Shown here piece after piece: positions 37,668 to 45,400 of a DNA stretch of 64,000 nucleotides (its first letter is position 1; every line of letters begins with the position of its first letter). The translations under genes and the position numbers were made by a program. The notes under the pieces are model-generated. The model was not told the origin of the DNA. It worked only from the letters and a program-made list of their open reading frames with translations, and did not search any database. This DNA comes from Sphingomonas aquatilis (GTDB lineage Bacteria > Pseudomonadota > Alphaproteobacteria > Sphingomonadales > Sphingomonadaceae): positions 124,001 to 188,000 of the forward strand of contig NZ_JACIDB010000004.1 of the NCBI RefSeq assembly GCF_014196115.1. The letters are read 5' to 3'.

Positions 37668-37956
37668 CGCGAACCTACAGCGCATTGCGACCGAACGCGC
37701 CATTGAGGGCAGCGTCAAGTCGCTGTCCGTGACGCGCCAGATCGGCCTGATCCAGCGTATCGTTGAGGCGAAGGACTTCGCCAACTTTGACCAGGACGCG
37801 CTCGACAAGCTGGACAACGTTCTGTGCGAGCTGATGCGCCAGTCGATCAGCGACGACCACGCCGAGGATAACGCCCTTCACGGCGCCGAAGTGTCAGCCC
37901 TGTCCGGCCCTTACGGCATGGCGACCCGCATTTACCACACCGCAGGAGGCCGCTGA
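37657..37956 (+). CDS. Hypothetical early phage protein
   Basis: A 99-residue helical protein (NLQRIATERAIEGSVKSLSV, ALDKLDNVLCELMRQSISDD). No known motif. Ends one base before the next ATG. Confidence 0.55.
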   Translation: MKHDANLQRIATERAIEGSVKSLSVTRQIGLIQRIVEAKDFANFDQDALDKLDNVLCELMRQSISDDHAEDNALHGAEVSALSGPYGMATRIYHTAGGR

Positions 37957-37957
37957 G

Positions 37958-38209
37958 ATGGGCGTCGCCTTTCCGACCGCTGACATTCTGCGAGCCGCTC
38001 GTGACGCCTACCGGGCGCCGGATGCACCTGCGAACGAGTTCAGCACGATCGAGGAATACTGGCGCGATCCGGCTCCGTTCGAAGCCGCCAAGGTGGCTGG
38101 GCAGGCACAGGTCAACGCGCTGTTCGCAGATCACGAGGCGAAGTGCCGGGCTGAGCGTGAAGCGCGCTGGGCCGCCGAGGAAGCCGTCGCAAACCAAGGA
38201 GTAAACTGA
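37958..38209 (+). CDS. Small early phage protein
   Basis: An 83-residue charged helical protein: PTADILRAARDAYRAPDAPA, then AKVAGQAQVNALFADHEAKC and a long charged C-terminal helix. One-base overlap (TGATG) with the next gene. Unknown. Confidence 0.55.
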   Translation: MGVAFPTADILRAARDAYRAPDAPANEFSTIEEYWRDPAPFEAAKVAGQAQVNALFADHEAKCRAEREARWAAEEAVANQGVN

Positions 38210-38379
38210 TGCTCTACCAAGCCAATCACTTCGAAGGCGTCCGCCATGCGACGCGGCAGGATCATCTGCTGCCCGTTGAGCGCGTCGAATACCCCGTCGC
38301 GCCCTACGAGCTGTGGGCATTGGCAGCGATCTTCCTCGTCGCGGTGCCGACGATCGTTGGCCTGTGGTGGCTGTCGTGA
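38209..38379 (+). CDS. Small single-span membrane protein (56 aa)
   Basis: MLYQANHFEGVRHATRQDHL then a C-terminal span ELWALAAIFLVAVPTIVGLW. It sits just before the exonuclease gene, whose GTG overlaps its stop. N-in/C-out or reverse cannot be told. Possibly a host-takeover peptide. Confidence 0.6.
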   Translation: MLYQANHFEGVRHATRQDHLLPVERVEYPVAPYELWALAAIFLVAVPTIVGLWWLS

Positions 38380-39320
38380 ACGCGCCTCTCATCACCACGG
38401 CCGGTGCGTACCAGGATATCAGCAACGAGGACTATCACGGCCGGGAAATCTGCCCATCGCCGTCGATCAGCTCGACCGGGCTGAAGAAGCTGGTGGGCGG
38501 CGCGTTCCAGGCCAAAGGCTGCACCCCGCGGCACTATTGGGAGGGTTCGCCGCTCAACCCGAACCGCAAGCCACAGGAGCAGACCGACGCGCTACGGCTG
38601 GGGTCGGCTTTTCATGACGCGCTGCTACTGCCTGAGCGGTGGCAGGACCGGAACTGCTATCACGTCACACCGGAAGGCTTCAGCCGCGCCAAGAGCAAGG
38701 CAATGGCCGGCGAGATCGCCGATGCCGATGCGGCGGAAGCAGCAGGATGCACGATAGTTAGCGCGGAAGAGCGTGACCAGATCGACGCCATGGTGAAGGC
38801 CATGCGCGATCACCCGACGTGCGATGCGCTGATGTCCGACGGACGACCCGAGGTGACGCTGGCATGGCAGGATGCCGAAACGGGTGTGTGGCTGCGCTGC
38901 CGTCCGGATTGGCTGCGCGACAACCTGTCGTGTGGGATCAACGTCAAGACAGCGGCCGATGCGTCGCAGACGGGCTTTCAGGCCGACGTGACCAAGTACC
39001 GCTACTTCATGTCGGCCGCGTTGGAATTGGACGGCATCGAAGCAGTGCTTGGCAAGCGCCCGCCACTCTACGTTCACCCAGTGGTCGAGAAGCCCGGCAA
39101 AGGCTGGGAGCAGGGCGATTATCTGCCCGTGGCGCTGTGGACGCTGAGCGACGAGGATCTGGAATACGGGCGGGCACTCAACCGCCGCGCGATCCGCACC
39201 TTCGCAGACTGCCTGAGCGCCGACCGCTGGCCCGGCTACGCTGACGAGCCAGCCGTGTGCGGTGTTAGCGGCTGGGCCCGCCGTGAAATCGATCAACTCA
39301 TTGAGAAGGAAGCCGCATGA
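38376..39320 (+). CDS. RecE-like PD-(D/E)XK exonuclease
   Basis: A 314-residue protein from a GTG at 38376. The opener GAYQDISNEDYHGREICPSP then ISSTGLKKL, the LRLGSAFHDALLLPERW block, the metal-site region WLRCRPDWLRDNLSCGINVK (D ... K) and FQADVTKYRYFMSAAL match phage RecE/DUF3799 nucleases. It probably resects double-strand ends for the RecT-like protein 360 bases downstream. Confidence 0.88.
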   Translation: MNAPLITTAGAYQDISNEDYHGREICPSPSISSTGLKKLVGGAFQAKGCTPRHYWEGSPLNPNRKPQEQTDALRLGSAFHDALLLPERWQDRNCYHVTPEGFSRAKSKAMAGEIADADAAEAAGCTIVSAEERDQIDAMVKAMRDHPTCDALMSDGRPEVTLAWQDAETGVWLRCRPDWLRDNLSCGINVKTAADASQTGFQADVTKYRYFMSAALELDGIEAVLGKRPPLYVHPVVEKPGKGWEQGDYLPVALWTLSDEDLEYGRALNRRAIRTFADCLSADRWPGYADEPAVCGVSGWARREIDQLIEKEAA

Positions 39321-39664
39321 TCGACATGCAAGACGCACGGGACAAGCTAGCCGATGCGCTGTGGTGGATGCGTGGTTTTGCCGCAGCCGCTGAGGGGCGC
39401 GGCACTGAGCGCGACATCGCCGCCAAGTTATCAGATGTTCATGCGTATCTTGGGGATGTTCAGAACGGGCGGCTTCGTAGGCTAGGCGAAGAGACGGCCA
39501 TCGTCCTCACGTTCGCTGAGTTTGAAAGGCTGGTTGACGCCGCGCGCGTCCCAGATGCTCGCGAAATCACCAGCGCCAAACAGACCATCGAAGCTGTCTT
39601 GGCGGAATACCGACGCGAGGATGAGCAAGCGCGCCGCAGCCGCAACGATCAAATCCCTTTTTAA
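39317..39664 (+). CDS. Hypothetical protein between RecE- and RecT-like genes
   Basis: A 115-residue helical protein: DARDKLADALWWMRGFAAAA, KLSDVHAYLGDVQNGRLRRL, and an arginine-rich end QARRSRNDQIPF. The C-terminal IPF-like tail resembles interaction tails for SSB partners, but this is speculative. Confidence 0.55.
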   Translation: MIDMQDARDKLADALWWMRGFAAAAEGRGTERDIAAKLSDVHAYLGDVQNGRLRRLGEETAIVLTFAEFERLVDAARVPDAREITSAKQTIEAVLAEYRREDEQARRSRNDQIPF

Positions 39665-39676
39665 GGATAGCAGACC

Positions 39677-40429
39677 ATGGCCACCGCAATCACCGCCGCA
39701 GAACAGCCCGCCCCCCGCAAGGTCGTCGTCGCCTCCGGGCAGAAACTCGCCGCCTTCGTGCCGACGACGCTGGAGGAAGCGTGGAAGCTGTCGGGCGCAC
39801 TCGCGGCATCCGGCATGACGCCTAAGGCCTACGGGCAAGACCAGAACAAGATCATGGTCGGCATCATGGCCGGCGCCGAGGTCGGGCTGACGCCTTTTGC
39901 CGCGCTCCAGTCGATCGCCGTCATCGGCAACAACCCCTCACTGTGGGGCGACGGCGCGCTGGCGCTGGTGCAGGCGTCCGGCTTCTTGGAAGACATGGAA
40001 GAGACGGACGACGGCCAGATCGCGACGTGCCGCCTCAACCGCGTCGGCCGCTCTACGCCGATCGTGCGCAGCTTCAGCATGGAGGATGCGAAGAAAGCGG
40101 GCCTCGCCGGCAAGAGCGGTCCGTGGACGCAATATCCCGCCCGCATGCGTCAGATGCGCGCGCGTGCCTTCGCCCTGCGCGATGGCTTCAGCGACGTGCT
40201 GAAAGGCCTGCATATTGCCGAAGAGACGCGCGACTACCAGCCCATGAGCGGCATGCCTACGGTGCAGGCACAGCCCCTCTCTGCCGCCGCCCTGCTGGGC
40301 CATGCCGAGCCCCAGGCCAACGATGGCACGCTGTCTGACGATAACCCGAGCGCGCAGGAAGGGCCGGCCGACGAGGACCGCGGCGAGCGCATCACGGACG
40401 ACCTGATCGCCGGCATGGGCGAACGCTGA
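39677..40429 (+). CDS. RecT-like single-strand annealing protein
   Basis: A 250-residue protein. The core PTTLEEAWKLSGALAASGMT, IMVGIMAGAEVGLTPFAALQ, SIAVIGNNPSLWGDGALALV and PARMRQMRARAFALRDGF matches the RecT/phage recombinase family. The C-terminal 60 residues are acidic and disordered. With the RecE-like gene it forms the phage homologous recombination pair. Confidence 0.88.
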   Translation: MATAITAAEQPAPRKVVVASGQKLAAFVPTTLEEAWKLSGALAASGMTPKAYGQDQNKIMVGIMAGAEVGLTPFAALQSIAVIGNNPSLWGDGALALVQASGFLEDMEETDDGQIATCRLNRVGRSTPIVRSFSMEDAKKAGLAGKSGPWTQYPARMRQMRARAFALRDGFSDVLKGLHIAEETRDYQPMSGMPTVQAQPLSAAALLGHAEPQANDGTLSDDNPSAQEGPADEDRGERITDDLIAGMGER

Positions 40430-40536
40430 TGCACATCTGCGACGCGCGCACCGAACAGAACCCAACCGACTGCGCCTCCTGCTGCAAGATCATCGCGGCG
40501 GTCGAGGCCAAGTGGAGCCATCCCCATGCCCGCTAA
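40429..40536 (+). CDS. Very small cysteine-rich protein (35 aa)
   Basis: MHICDARTEQNPTDCASCCK then IIAAVEAKWSHPHAR. Four cysteines in the first 19 residues suggest a metal site. TGATG start coupling to the RecT-like gene and a 11-base overlap with the next gene support it. Confidence 0.5.
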   Translation: MHICDARTEQNPTDCASCCKIIAAVEAKWSHPHAR

Positions 40537-41341
40537 CCAAAGCACGCCAGAGGTCACGTTCGATATCCGGCGCAATCCTGAATCGATCTGGCTCTCTCCG
40601 ATCTGCGACGACACTGCCGATCATGGCGACGGTCGCACTTGGGCATCGCCTGCACCGGAAGAGGTGTGCGAAGACCCGGAATGCGGCGAGCCCTGGGTCC
40701 GGTATGTCCGCGAGGATTTGGCTTCCCCGGCACGCGGGGGAGATGAACTGCGGGCCACCGCGCAATTCCTTTCCGATCGGCTGGACGATCTGGAATGGAT
40801 GGACGGGGATCTGGAAAGCACGTTGCGCGACTTCATGGGTCACGTCGATCCTGCACACGCTCGCCTGAAATCCGCCCTCGCGTCTACCGACATGGCCGGT
40901 GCGGGGGACGTGGATGCGGCGATTGCGGTCGTTCGCGCGCACGCGACCCGCATCGGCGTCCCATCTATCACGATTGCCGCGGATCACCTTGCCAGCGTCG
41001 GCAAACCGATCGTCAATGCGGGGCAGGGCGAGCCATGCGACTTCTACCTCGGCGATTGCGTGCGGTGCGGGAAGCGAGCCGATCGCGATAATCAGCTCGA
41101 GCCGTGCGCCCGTCCGCGCCGTTCCGCCCCACAGGTGGAGGGGCTGACGAGCGAACGCCGCGACGATTACCGCGGCTGGCAGATCGAACATAACCCGCCA
41201 CCCATTCCTACTCGTGCGTTTGACTGGACCGCAACCCACCCCAGCTTCGACGGCGAAGGCGACACCCGGCAAGTGTGGGGTGCGACCTGGGACGCCGTGC
41301 GCGCTGAAATTGACACTTGGCACGAGGAAAACGCAGCATGA
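40526..41341 (+). CDS. Modular Ea22-like early phage protein
   Basis: A 271-residue protein with an acidic N-terminus, a central helical part (ATAQFLSDRLDDLEWMDGDL, AGDVDAAIAVVRAHATRIGV), a cysteine pair region CDFYLGDCVRCGKRA and the linker QVEGLTSERRDDYRG before a C-terminal domain. The linker recurs in the next gene with near-identical DNA. Such shuffled early proteins resemble lambdoid Ea22. Function unknown. Confidence 0.6.
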   Translation: MPANQSTPEVTFDIRRNPESIWLSPICDDTADHGDGRTWASPAPEEVCEDPECGEPWVRYVREDLASPARGGDELRATAQFLSDRLDDLEWMDGDLESTLRDFMGHVDPAHARLKSALASTDMAGAGDVDAAIAVVRAHATRIGVPSITIAADHLASVGKPIVNAGQGEPCDFYLGDCVRCGKRADRDNQLEPCARPRRSAPQVEGLTSERRDDYRGWQIEHNPPPIPTRAFDWTATHPSFDGEGDTRQVWGATWDAVRAEIDTWHEENAA

Positions 41342-42231
41342 CGCCCGCACTCCACCCCGAAACCGAGAAGATGATCGACGCCTTCGCCCGGTCGCTGAAG
41401 GTGAAACTCGCCCGCGCGGAGGCGAAGTACGGCTATTCCGACAACTGGCGCACCGACGACTGGGAGGCCGACTGTCAATGCGATCTGGCGAAGCATGTCG
41501 CCAAAGGCGATCCGCTCGACGTTGCGGCATACGCGGCGTTCTGCTGGGCGCGGGGATATCGAACATCGCCTGTGGAGGGGCTGACGAGCGGGGAGGGGGA
41601 AGCTGACGCGGACCTGATCGCAGGCGTGAAGCGGGCGTTGCAGAACCCCGATGGTGAACATGACGGCTGGACGGATGCCGGCCTGAAGGACGTGTTTTTC
41701 CGCTGGCCCACCATCGTCCATGCGATCAACGCGGCCCTCGCCACGTCCCCCAAGGCCACCGCGACCGCGAGCGTGCGGGAGTGCGGTGCGGCACCCGATC
41801 ACGCCGACATCATGGAGACGATTGAGAACGCGGCCGACGACTGGCAGACGAAGGGCTACACGTCGGCACTGGCCGAGGTGCGAGATATGGCGAATGTCGG
41901 GCGCGCGCTCATGGAGGCATTGCCAGAGGGCTATCACTACATGAACTACCCGTCCGAAATCGTGTCGGACCTGCAAAATCAAATATCCGACCTTCAGACG
42001 TTCGGGATCACGGACAGCGGTACCGCGACCGCGAGCGTGCGGGAACGCGCCAAGGACAAGGCGATCGGCCTGATCCGTGACCTTGTGGTCGAGTTGGAGA
42101 CTTGGGAGCCGGAGTTGCTCGATGTGCTGCGCCTCACACCGCAAGCCAAGCTGTTGCGGGAATGGATTGCCAAGCCTGCCTCCCTCACGGACAGCGGTAC
42201 TGCCGCCACCATCGGGGGAGAGCGGGCGTGA
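41338..42231 (+). CDS. Modular protein with MazG/MazZ-like dNTP diphosphohydrolase-type domain
   Basis: A 297-residue protein. Residues 1-75 (AKYGYSDNWRTDDWEADCQC then DLAKHVAKGDPLDVAAYAAF) match the pattern of phage dATP/dGTP diphosphohydrolase-like proteins: K-x-G, then E/D clusters and KGDP-x-DVAAY. The linker SPVEGLTSGEG follows, then repeated TATASVRE segments (two copies, plus a degenerate third TDSGTAATIGGE). The C-terminal region is helical. Catalysis is unproved; the protein may be a mosaic of exchangeable modules. Confidence 0.6.
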   Translation: MTPALHPETEKMIDAFARSLKVKLARAEAKYGYSDNWRTDDWEADCQCDLAKHVAKGDPLDVAAYAAFCWARGYRTSPVEGLTSGEGEADADLIAGVKRALQNPDGEHDGWTDAGLKDVFFRWPTIVHAINAALATSPKATATASVRECGAAPDHADIMETIENAADDWQTKGYTSALAEVRDMANVGRALMEALPEGYHYMNYPSEIVSDLQNQISDLQTFGITDSGTATASVRERAKDKAIGLIRDLVVELETWEPELLDVLRLTPQAKLLREWIAKPASLTDSGTAATIGGERA

Positions 42232-42404
42232 GCGGGCTGGACGAAGCACAAGACGCGCTTGACCGCATGAAGCGGGCGTATCAGCGCGGCACAGGCTGTC
42301 ACCTGACCGCCGAAATGATCGCCGCGCTAAATTGCTCGATCGTCGGCCAGATGTGGGATGAGGAACGCCCCGCCACCATCGGCCAGCAGGACGGGGGGAA
42401 GTGA
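42228..42404 (+). CDS. Small phage protein (58 aa)
   Basis: From a GTG at 42228 overlapping the previous stop: MSGLDEAQDALDRMKRAYQR then GTGCHLTAEMIAALNCSIVG. Looks like a compact helix-turn-helix-sized domain found at the C-terminus of larger Ea22-like proteins elsewhere. Unknown. Confidence 0.6.
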   Translation: MSGLDEAQDALDRMKRAYQRGTGCHLTAEMIAALNCSIVGQMWDEERPATIGQQDGGK

Positions 42405-42667
42405 TGAAGAACAAGCTATCCGACTTGAACGATCACCTGTTCGCTCAGATCGAGCGCCTGGGCGATGAGGAATTGACCGACGAGCAGATCGAAAAGGAAG
42501 CCAAGCGCGCCGACGCGATCGTGTCAGTAGCCGATCAGATCATCAAAAACGCGGACTTGCAGTTGAAGGCTGCGACCCTGCTTGCGGGTCATGGCTACCA
42601 TTTCGCGCCGCACCTTGCGAACATCGCGCCCGATGCTGCCCCGCGCCAAATCGGTGACGGCAAATGA
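42404..42667 (+). CDS. Small early phage protein
   Basis: An 87-residue protein: KNKLSDLNDHLFAQIERLGD, EELTDEQIEKEAKRADAIVS, VADQIIKNADLQLKAATLLA. It matches the frequent phage pattern in which this short protein precedes an HNH gene (as here). Function unknown; sometimes regarded as a regulatory partner. Confidence 0.65.
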   Translation: MKNKLSDLNDHLFAQIERLGDEELTDEQIEKEAKRADAIVSVADQIIKNADLQLKAATLLAGHGYHFAPHLANIAPDAAPRQIGDGK

Positions 42668-43341
42668 AAGGCTCGTGGATCCCCTACACCGCCGAGGAAC
42701 TGGCGTGGATCGAGGCGCGCAAGACCGATCCACGGCATGAAACACATGCGGCGTTCTGTCGGCACTTTGGGCGCAATGACGTGTCCCTTCAGAACCTCAA
42801 CGCCCTGTGCAAACGGAACGGCTGGCTGACCGGCAGGACTGGGCAATTCAACCCCGGCGATGTTCCCGTGAACAAGGGTAAGCGGATGCCGTACCACCCG
42901 AATAGCGCAGCCACCCGGTTTCAGAAAGGCTCCCGCACCGGTCGGGCGAATGCGCTCTACAAGCCTATTGGAACCGAGCGAATCACCGAAGACGGTTACC
43001 GCGAGCGCAAGATGCACGATGGGCTGCCGATGCAATCCCGCTGGCAGCTTGTTCAACGTATCGAGTGGGAAGCGGCAAACGGGCCGATACCGGACGGATA
43101 CGCCCTCAAGTGCCTGGATGGCGACAAACAGAACTGCGCGCCTTCGAATTGGGAGGCGATCCCGCGCGGAGTGCTAGCAAGGCTGAACGGCGGTAGGCAC
43201 CGTAAGACGCTGCCCTATGACGCCGCGCCCGATGAATTGAAGCCGCTGGTGATGAACGTAGCCAAACTGAAGCACCAGCTACATGTCGCACGCACATCGC
43301 CGCATGACCCCTCCATCCGGGACACGCCCAATGGACAATGA
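42664..43341 (+). CDS. HNH endonuclease
   Basis: A 225-residue protein. The N-terminal half (YTAEELAWIEARKTDPRHET, HAAFCRHFGRNDVSLQNLNA) is a helix-turn-helix target-recognition part. The C-terminal nuclease has KPIGTERITEDGYRERK, RWQLVQRIEWEAANGPIPDG and LKCLDGDKQNCAPSNWEAIP, the degenerate HNH of phage HNH_3 proteins. Four-base overlap to the previous gene. Confidence 0.85.
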   Translation: MKGSWIPYTAEELAWIEARKTDPRHETHAAFCRHFGRNDVSLQNLNALCKRNGWLTGRTGQFNPGDVPVNKGKRMPYHPNSAATRFQKGSRTGRANALYKPIGTERITEDGYRERKMHDGLPMQSRWQLVQRIEWEAANGPIPDGYALKCLDGDKQNCAPSNWEAIPRGVLARLNGGRHRKTLPYDAAPDELKPLVMNVAKLKHQLHVARTSPHDPSIRDTPNGQ

Positions 43342-43663
43342 GGAACTAAAGACCCGCGAGATCGCGCAAGGAGACGTGCTGCACAGCATGGTCTTCGAAC
43401 TGCTCAATGCGATGAAGCTGGCGACGACCCCGTACATGTCGATGGTAGACGACCCGCGCGATGCCATGTCCGCCGTCATGTCGGCTGCGTCGATGCTGGC
43501 AGGGGCTCAGTTCGGCAGCCTGATGGTGTTGGGCGCGGTCAGTCCGCAGGATACCCGCCGAGCCGTTGAAGCCGCCGGCCGAAACTTCCGCGAGGGCATC
43601 AAGATCGGTCAGTCCCAGGCTGCGCGGATTGAGCGGGAAGCAAACATCGGAGGCCGCGCATGA
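43331..43663 (+). CDS. Hypothetical early phage protein
   Basis: A 110-residue protein: REIAQGDVLHSMVFELLNAM, DPRDAMSAVMSAASMLAGAQ then a helical end. The methionine- and alanine-rich middle might contact membrane. Overlaps the HNH gene by 11 bases. Confidence 0.55.
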   Translation: MDNEELKTREIAQGDVLHSMVFELLNAMKLATTPYMSMVDDPRDAMSAVMSAASMLAGAQFGSLMVLGAVSPQDTRRAVEAAGRNFREGIKIGQSQAARIEREANIGGRA

Positions 43664-43974
43664 CGCCCATGACGCCCGACGTGCCCGCGATCTGCGCTTC
43701 CCTCACGAAGGCGCAGAAGGCCGCTGTGCTGTGGATGCGCGAAGATGGGAAACCTCGTACCCATGATAAGGATGCGCCCCGAGAGGTTAGCTTCTGGGCC
43801 ATCCGCAACCGGCTAGAGGGCGACCCTGAACAGCAAGTCGCCCGGACCTATTCGCTATGCAGGCGAGGCGATGGTGAGCGCCGCAAGGGACGGGTGTGGC
43901 CTGATACGACTTGGCGCCTCACCCCGCTTGGCCTCGCCGTCCGCGCCCACCTCCTGAAGGAGAAGCAGCCATGA
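43660..43974 (+). CDS. Winged-helix-like phage protein
   Basis: A 104-residue protein: SLTKAQKAAVLWMREDGKPR, EVSFWAIRNRLEGDPEQQVA, and TTWRLTPLGLAVRAHLLKEK, the helix and wing pattern of short phage wHTH proteins. Related in its C-terminus to 29329-29580. Likely DNA-binding. Confidence 0.6.
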   Translation: MTPMTPDVPAICASLTKAQKAAVLWMREDGKPRTHDKDAPREVSFWAIRNRLEGDPEQQVARTYSLCRRGDGERRKGRVWPDTTWRLTPLGLAVRAHLLKEKQP

Positions 43975-44102
43975 TGCCGCAGTATGACGCGCCACGCATG
44001 CCGGATGCCGTAGCCAAGGTGCAGCCGCCCCGCGATCATCCCGAATGGGAGCGACGGTTGCTGGAACAGCTGGATAAGGTGAAGGGGAGGGGGCATGGCT
44101 GA
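43971..44102 (+). CDS. Very small phage protein (43 aa)
   Basis: MMPQYDAPRMPDAVAKVQPP then RDHPEWERRLLEQLDKVKGR. A short helix with WERRLLEQL. Starts with a four-base overlap and ends eight bases into the excisionase gene. Confidence 0.5.
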   Translation: MMPQYDAPRMPDAVAKVQPPRDHPEWERRLLEQLDKVKGRGHG

Positions 44103-44325
44103 GGCACCCGATTGGCCGCGCATGATGAAGCGCACGACTGCTGCCCGGTATTGCGACCTCGCGCCCGCCAAGTTCACGCAGGAGGTTGCCGCTGGCCGTC
44201 TACCGCTACCGGTCAAGCTCGGCGGGGAAGACCACTGGTTCCGCGATGCTGTAGACGAGGATCTACGGCGCATTGCTGGCGCCGCAACAGATTGGCGAAA
44301 GGATCAGCCGGGCCTTGCTGCCTAA
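44095..44325 (+). CDS. Excisionase-like HTH protein
   Basis: A 76-residue protein: MMKRTTAARYCDLAPAKFTQ then EVAAGRLPLPVKLGGEDHWF, the AlpA/MerR-like winged-helix of phage excisionases in which a short wing is followed by W-x-R-x-x-V. It directly precedes and overlaps the integrase, the standard xis-int order. Confidence 0.8.
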   Translation: MAEAPDWPRMMKRTTAARYCDLAPAKFTQEVAAGRLPLPVKLGGEDHWFRDAVDEDLRRIAGAATDWRKDQPGLAA

Positions 44326-45316
44326 GTACGTCAAGCGCGTCCGCTCGAAGGGCAAGGACTATTACTACTTCGACACCGGCAAACTGGTGGACGGGAAGAA
44401 AGTCTACGTCCGGCTGCCGGCGCTGCGATCCTCGGACTTCGGCGGTAGCTACGCCACCCTTATGGGTCACCGCACGCGCAACGCTGGCGTGACGGTTGAT
44501 CTAATGCGCGTGCCGAAGCTGGTTGGCCTGTATGAGAAAAGCCCGGCGTACCGTGCGCTGAAACCCGCCTCGAAGAAGCGCTATGACATTTACCTCCGAA
44601 AGCTAGAGAGACTGCTTCCTACCGCTCCGGTGGTCGAAATCACCAAGGGCGACATGCGAAAGCTGGTCGACGGGATGGCGGATAAGCCCGGCGCGGCAAA
44701 TGCATTCCTCGCGACTTCATCAGCTTTGTTCACCTGGGCGATCGGCAACGAGTATATGGCCAAGAACCCATGCGACGGCATCCCGAAGTTCAAGATGGGC
44801 GAACATCAGCCGTGGCCCCCGCATATCCTGCGCGCCGCGCTGAAAACCGATGACGACACAATCCGTCTGGTCGCCCACCTGCTATACTATACTGCTCAGC
44901 GGATCGGCGATGTTCTGCGCATGGCGTGGAGCGATATCTATGATGATCGGGTCGCCGTCGCACAGGAAAAGACCGAGAAGAAGCTGCGCATCCGCCTGCA
45001 CGGCGCGCTGAAGGTTGAGCTGGCCAAACACCCGCGGGCAGGACTGCTCATTTGCGTTGATGCCGCTGGCGCTCCGCTGAAACGCGACACCGTGTCGAAG
45101 TGGCTGTCCGAATATACCGCCGAGCTAGGCCATCGCTGCGTGCCTCATGGCCTGCGCAAGAACGCCGTTATCGCCCTTTTGGAGGCAGGCTGCCCCACAG
45201 GCGAGATCGCGGCGGTATCGGGTCAGTCTCTCCAGATGGTCGAGCATTACGCGAAGCAGCGCGATCAGGAACGGCTCGCAGATGCGGCCATTTTGCGTTG
45301 GGAGAACAAGCCGTGA
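44273..45316 (+). CDS. int: Tyrosine-type integrase
   Basis: A 347-residue site-specific recombinase (or 333 from TTG at 44315; the TTG at 44273 is the longer choice). An N-terminal arm-binding part reads VRSKGKDYYYFDTGKLVDGK. Catalytic residues are visible: Arg in TAQRIGDVLRMAWSD, a Lys in the beta strand that follows, H-x-x-R in HGLRKNAVIALLEAG, and Tyr in MVEHYAKQRDQ. It overlaps the excisionase and ends 33 bases from the convergent astB stop, so attP/attR lies immediately beyond. Confidence 0.93.
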   Translation: MLAPQQIGERISRALLPKYVKRVRSKGKDYYYFDTGKLVDGKKVYVRLPALRSSDFGGSYATLMGHRTRNAGVTVDLMRVPKLVGLYEKSPAYRALKPASKKRYDIYLRKLERLLPTAPVVEITKGDMRKLVDGMADKPGAANAFLATSSALFTWAIGNEYMAKNPCDGIPKFKMGEHQPWPPHILRAALKTDDDTIRLVAHLLYYTAQRIGDVLRMAWSDIYDDRVAVAQEKTEKKLRIRLHGALKVELAKHPRAGLLICVDAAGAPLKRDTVSKWLSEYTAELGHRCVPHGLRKNAVIALLEAGCPTGEIAAVSGQSLQMVEHYAKQRDQERLADAAILRWENKP

Positions 45317-45400
45317 TTCTTCAAACCGAGGAAAACCGCGTCGATTTTGCTAGCTTTTCTGCGGGTTCGTGTTACCCGTCAAGTAACCCGACAGGTCGAG
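45317..45400. other. Right prophage boundary (attR region)
   Basis: Between integrase stop and astB coding sequence. CGGGTT (45362-45367) pairs with AACCCG (45385-45390), and GTTAC (45371-45375) with GTAAC (45383-45387), giving nested inverted repeats inside the last codons of astB. These could be integrase core sites. No exact copy of 12 bases or more was found at the left end. Confidence 0.45.

Larger units (their letters stand above)
1900..45349. mobile_element. Complete-looking temperate podovirus-type prophage (BPP-1-like virion genes)
   Basis: Between cysD and astB lies a contiguous set of phage genes: integrase and excisionase at the right end, a CI/Cro-type switch, RecE/RecT-like recombination genes, replication helicases, terminase, portal, scaffold, capsid, cement, tail, lysis and antirepressor genes. 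No tape-measure or contractile tail genes are seen, so the particle is probably short-tailed. The cement and capsid proteins resemble Bordetella phage BPP-1 Bbp16/Bbp17. No obvious frameshift or IS interrupts it. Exact ends are uncertain: left within 1843-2071, right within 45317-45400. Confidence 0.9.

Noticed and set aside
42401-42667. GTG start at 42401 for the small early gene
   Set aside because: The ATG one codon later (42404) is equally placed with respect to the upstream stop and is the simpler choice.
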